A stretch of 34,509 bases of DNA, from the NCBI GenBank assembly GCA_014803505.1, contig JAAVBM010000081.1, forward strand, positions 1 to 34,509, in the 5' to 3' direction. The notes under the pieces were generated by a model. That model was not told the DNA's origin and searched no databases. It saw only the letters and a list, made by a program, of their open reading frames with translations. The translations under genes were made by a program, and so were the position numbers. This document shows positions 33,601 to 34,509 of the stretch, one piece after another. The stretch is from a bacterium (GTDB taxonomy: Bacteria > Cyanobacteriota > Vampirovibrionia > Gastranaerophilales > Gastranaerophilaceae). Within the stretch, counting starts at the first letter, position 1. Every line of letters begins with the position of its first letter.

Positions 33601-34508
33601 TCTCTTTCAATGTCTAATAATTTATATGGTAACATTCCAGAGTCTATAGGTTGAGTACCTACTATTAATTTAATATTATCAGGTAATGGAAAAAGATTAT
33701 TAAATAATGTATCTAAGTCATCTTTTTTTCCTATATCTCGCCATACATGATCTAAACCATCAATAATAATTACAATTAGCCTATCTTTATAATTTTTAGA
33801 AAGTTCGATTAATACCTTTTCTAATTCATCATTATTAGTGAATTTCATTGAAAAAATATTATTAGTTTGTTCTAAAAGAGAGTTTTTAATATCAAAATAT
33901 CTATATCTTTTTTCATTTTTACTTTCTACAGATATATAATAATGATGCCTGATCACAAATATATCATCTTTTTCTAGTTGAGTTTTTAAATAACTGATGT
34001 AAGTACTTTTTCCTACACCTGGGGAACCAGTTAGAATAAAGCATTTTTCATTACTGTTTTTTATTTGTTCAATGATATTTTTATGAAATTCCATATTCGG
34101 TGGAATATAATTTTGAGGAATAAAAAATTCTTGATCAAGAGGTTTTGGAGGTCGACATTGTAAAATATTTGTTAGAATTTCTAGTGTTATCTTGTTGTTA
34201 CTATATAAAGATGTGCTTCTAATAAATTCTTTAAAAAAACACCAATCAGCTTTTGCATCACTAAATACAGAATATTCATTAAACAAATCTTCATCTAGAC
34301 TTATTAAATCATAATTTAGAAACTCAAATGTACAATTATCAAAAAATAATTTACAATTTTCTTCTGAACCAATCTGATTAATTAAAATTGTTTTTTTATC
34401 ATTAGGAATATCATTCCAAGATATTTTATTATTTTTAATTATTTGTAAAATCTCATCAGAAGGTTGTTTGTTTGTAACAATTTTTGCTTCATAGAGTTTA
34501 TCCTTTAA
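30612..34508 (-). CDS. Giant STAND-type P-loop NTPase (N-terminus outside window)
   Basis: About 1298 codons are visible. The frame stays open through the window edge, and no ATG with a ribosome site is seen, so the N-terminal effector domain is missing from view. A P-loop NTPase domain has Walker A GSPGVGKST (34002-34028) and Walker B RLIVIIIDGLDHVWRD. A sensor-like IKLIVGTQP and a winged-helix-like region follow. The remaining ~850 residues are helical and repeat-like, without clear TPR consensus, ending VDWL. This order (effector, STAND, long helical sensor) and the size resemble Avs-type antiphage sensors, which oligomerise on binding phage proteins. A 457-aa gene overlaps its stop. The exact Avs class, or a new class, cannot be told without the N-terminus. 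Confidence 0.85.
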   Translation of the reverse strand, partial: LKDKLYEAKIVTNKQPSDEILQIIKNNKISWNDIPNDKKTILINQIGSEENCKLFFDNCTFEFLNYDLISLDEDLFNEYSVFSDAKADWCFFKEFIRSTSLYSNNKITLEILTNILQCRPPKPLDQEFFIPQNYIPPNMEFHKNIIEQIKNSNEKCFILTGSPGVGKSTYISYLKTQLEKDDIFVIRHHYYISVESKNEKRYRYFDIKNSLLEQTNNIFSMKFTNNDELEKVLIELSKNYKDRLIVIIIDGLDHVWRDIGKKDDLDTLFNNLFPLPDNIKLIVGTQPIDSGMLPYKLLDIEREKWYTLPFMSIESIRNYLINDNRISVPNNYYSDYYTDISEAFYKLTNGHPLHLIYSIEAALNNNLRLLPFDIEKMPICPQNDIREYYKELLNKVDEYSKLVLYIYIVSEIDIWKKSDLEECLTQNGISDALKYYNQIRHLLFNNGYFIKAFHESIFVYIKEHITNEEQIKCLKYIKKWISTQKENIFTDLYLPLIKARLGEYSDVLDISKDKIKEYFKKGYSFILIIKFLTRAEQITFFYLNDFVKTIELRHLKNRLRNSLEFNTYRAELFCHLYCNLYKNQYAINYMFDSLNSLSSYELVSLSDFCQNKDIKIKEIFRQIKLKYKKVSVSQDTEDNNLLHVLANSSNISEIQEKLIDANYENGLIFLFNHLCALKRTHLIKNFISKNASNYIIIRRLCLYAIEQKIDLTSWGLSENILKNPYLALMLYLDKNFLQTNVNSLENSIVHKRKNEDYEYSGRCPDLENYFHSLFFENLYNKLTKRTYIHKFETYNGFENFVITLIDVSNTIAEMIKKSQEINLNNLLAFFENFSESDILNEVRWNSKYRIVCSSITKIITDLLILLKIDNKKLDEKDIASLINFKHFHEANWIEDYFENNIKYLTENAVKFYLKKEQGILDTNLQYTQERTDQYLILAKFAQIHEIIDDAKLYLDKAFCMAMGYGYHKDPLLFEVLKIVEYCMDVEKTGFDGILKKLARIIINIEYVTDKNSNYAKKIFMRLFCKYSYEYVVKYYNYLLDKEEWHSAKECLNEVLENINFNDQDVELLLETITSDNPFFNYAHDSKTIIKHKNLVGRPILKEENKYSSNDNFLHKENVIFDYEKYPVDKLNDFISKLDYSNEYCLLDWLKHWRGRGYDMEILDFFEKFYNIKKNFIKNLYLDEIFDIALSLNGKDFAYIWLIRSIIENLSWEEHYSSWENTKNRFQIVKDLYKNKWKDFIIDSSEYKYGNEFSLGKSHLVYFLIQMDEFKLAKQIMYKFINLLEDDMADLPLKEVDWL

Positions 34509-34509
34509 A

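Larger units (their letters stand above)
23475..34509 (+). mobile_element. Putative Tn7/Mu-like transposon, left end and partial body
   Basis: The proposed left terminus begins at 23475 with TGTACAATGACGGACATTTC. From memory it resembles the TGTACA(G/A)TGAC ends of cyanobacterial Tn7-like/CAST elements and has the obligatory TGT. Inside it lie clustered ~26-bp repeats, then a Mor-like regulator and an operon of DDE transposase, AAA+ ATPase and a third protein. The minus-strand genes from 28.0 kb on look like defence cargo. No inverted copy of the terminus or of the repeats was found between 27.9 and 34.5 kb, so the right end is taken to lie beyond the window. Target duplication would be the five bases 23470-23474 (ATAGC). 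The extent of the cargo is an inference. Confidence 0.65.

Noticed and set aside
34284-34286. TTG at 34286 as start of the giant NTPase
   Set aside because: The same frame stays open for 74 more codons to the window edge and no ribosome site precedes the TTG.

Overview
The window looks like a chromosome segment of a low-GC, Gram-negative, non-photosynthetic relative of cyanobacteria, most likely a gut Gastranaerophilales (Melainabacteria/Vampirovibrionia). This is an inference. It rests on an OmpR-family regulator very close to cyanobacterial RpaB, with HLR1-like sites in front of it, and on kdsB plus an RND/TolC efflux system, which imply an LPS outer membrane. Several ORFs match no family I know. 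No rRNA gene is present to fix the taxonomy.

Layout. (1) 1-3.6 kb, core genes: the end of accA, then prmA, kdsB, the rpaB-like regulator and a small membrane protein, followed by tRNA-His. (2) 4.0-10.9 kb: an EF-hand plus lytic-transglycosylase-like protein, a secreted repeat protein, a phosphohexomutase, an orphan sugar-ABC permease, a soluble PAS-PAS histidine kinase and a pair of paralogous membrane proteins. (3) 11.1-14.7 kb: a large exported TPR protein with a long Lys/Glu-rich tail. (4) 14.7-21.3 kb: a complete tripartite efflux operon (membrane fusion protein, RND pump, TolC-like channel). A MarR-family gene is divergent to it, and a palindrome just downstream of a near-consensus promoter is the obvious operator. 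(5) 21.4-23.4 kb: a GtrA-like protein, an unknown protein, a DUF4234-like protein and tRNA-Ser(UGA).

(6) From about 23475 to beyond the window end: a putative Tn7/Mu-like transposon inserted 87 bp downstream of tRNA-Ser. Its left terminus begins TGTACAATGACGGACA, which resembles the ends of Tn7-like/CAST elements. It has three direct and one inverted copy of a ~26-bp presumed transposase site, then a cluster of CGGAAGT heptamers, a Mor-like regulator, and a tight operon of a DDE transposase (TnsB/MuA), an AAA+ ATPase (TnsC/MuB) and an unrecognised winged-helix-like protein sitting where TniQ would be expected. No right end was found by eye.

(7) 28.0-34.5 kb, all on the minus strand and apparently transposon cargo: a TIR-domain protein with a small partner gene, then a translationally coupled pair made of a very large STAND-type P-loop NTPase (truncated by the window edge) and a 457-aa protein of unknown family. 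Size and architecture resemble Avs-type antiphage sensors, and the two-gene unit is the best candidate here for an undescribed defence system.
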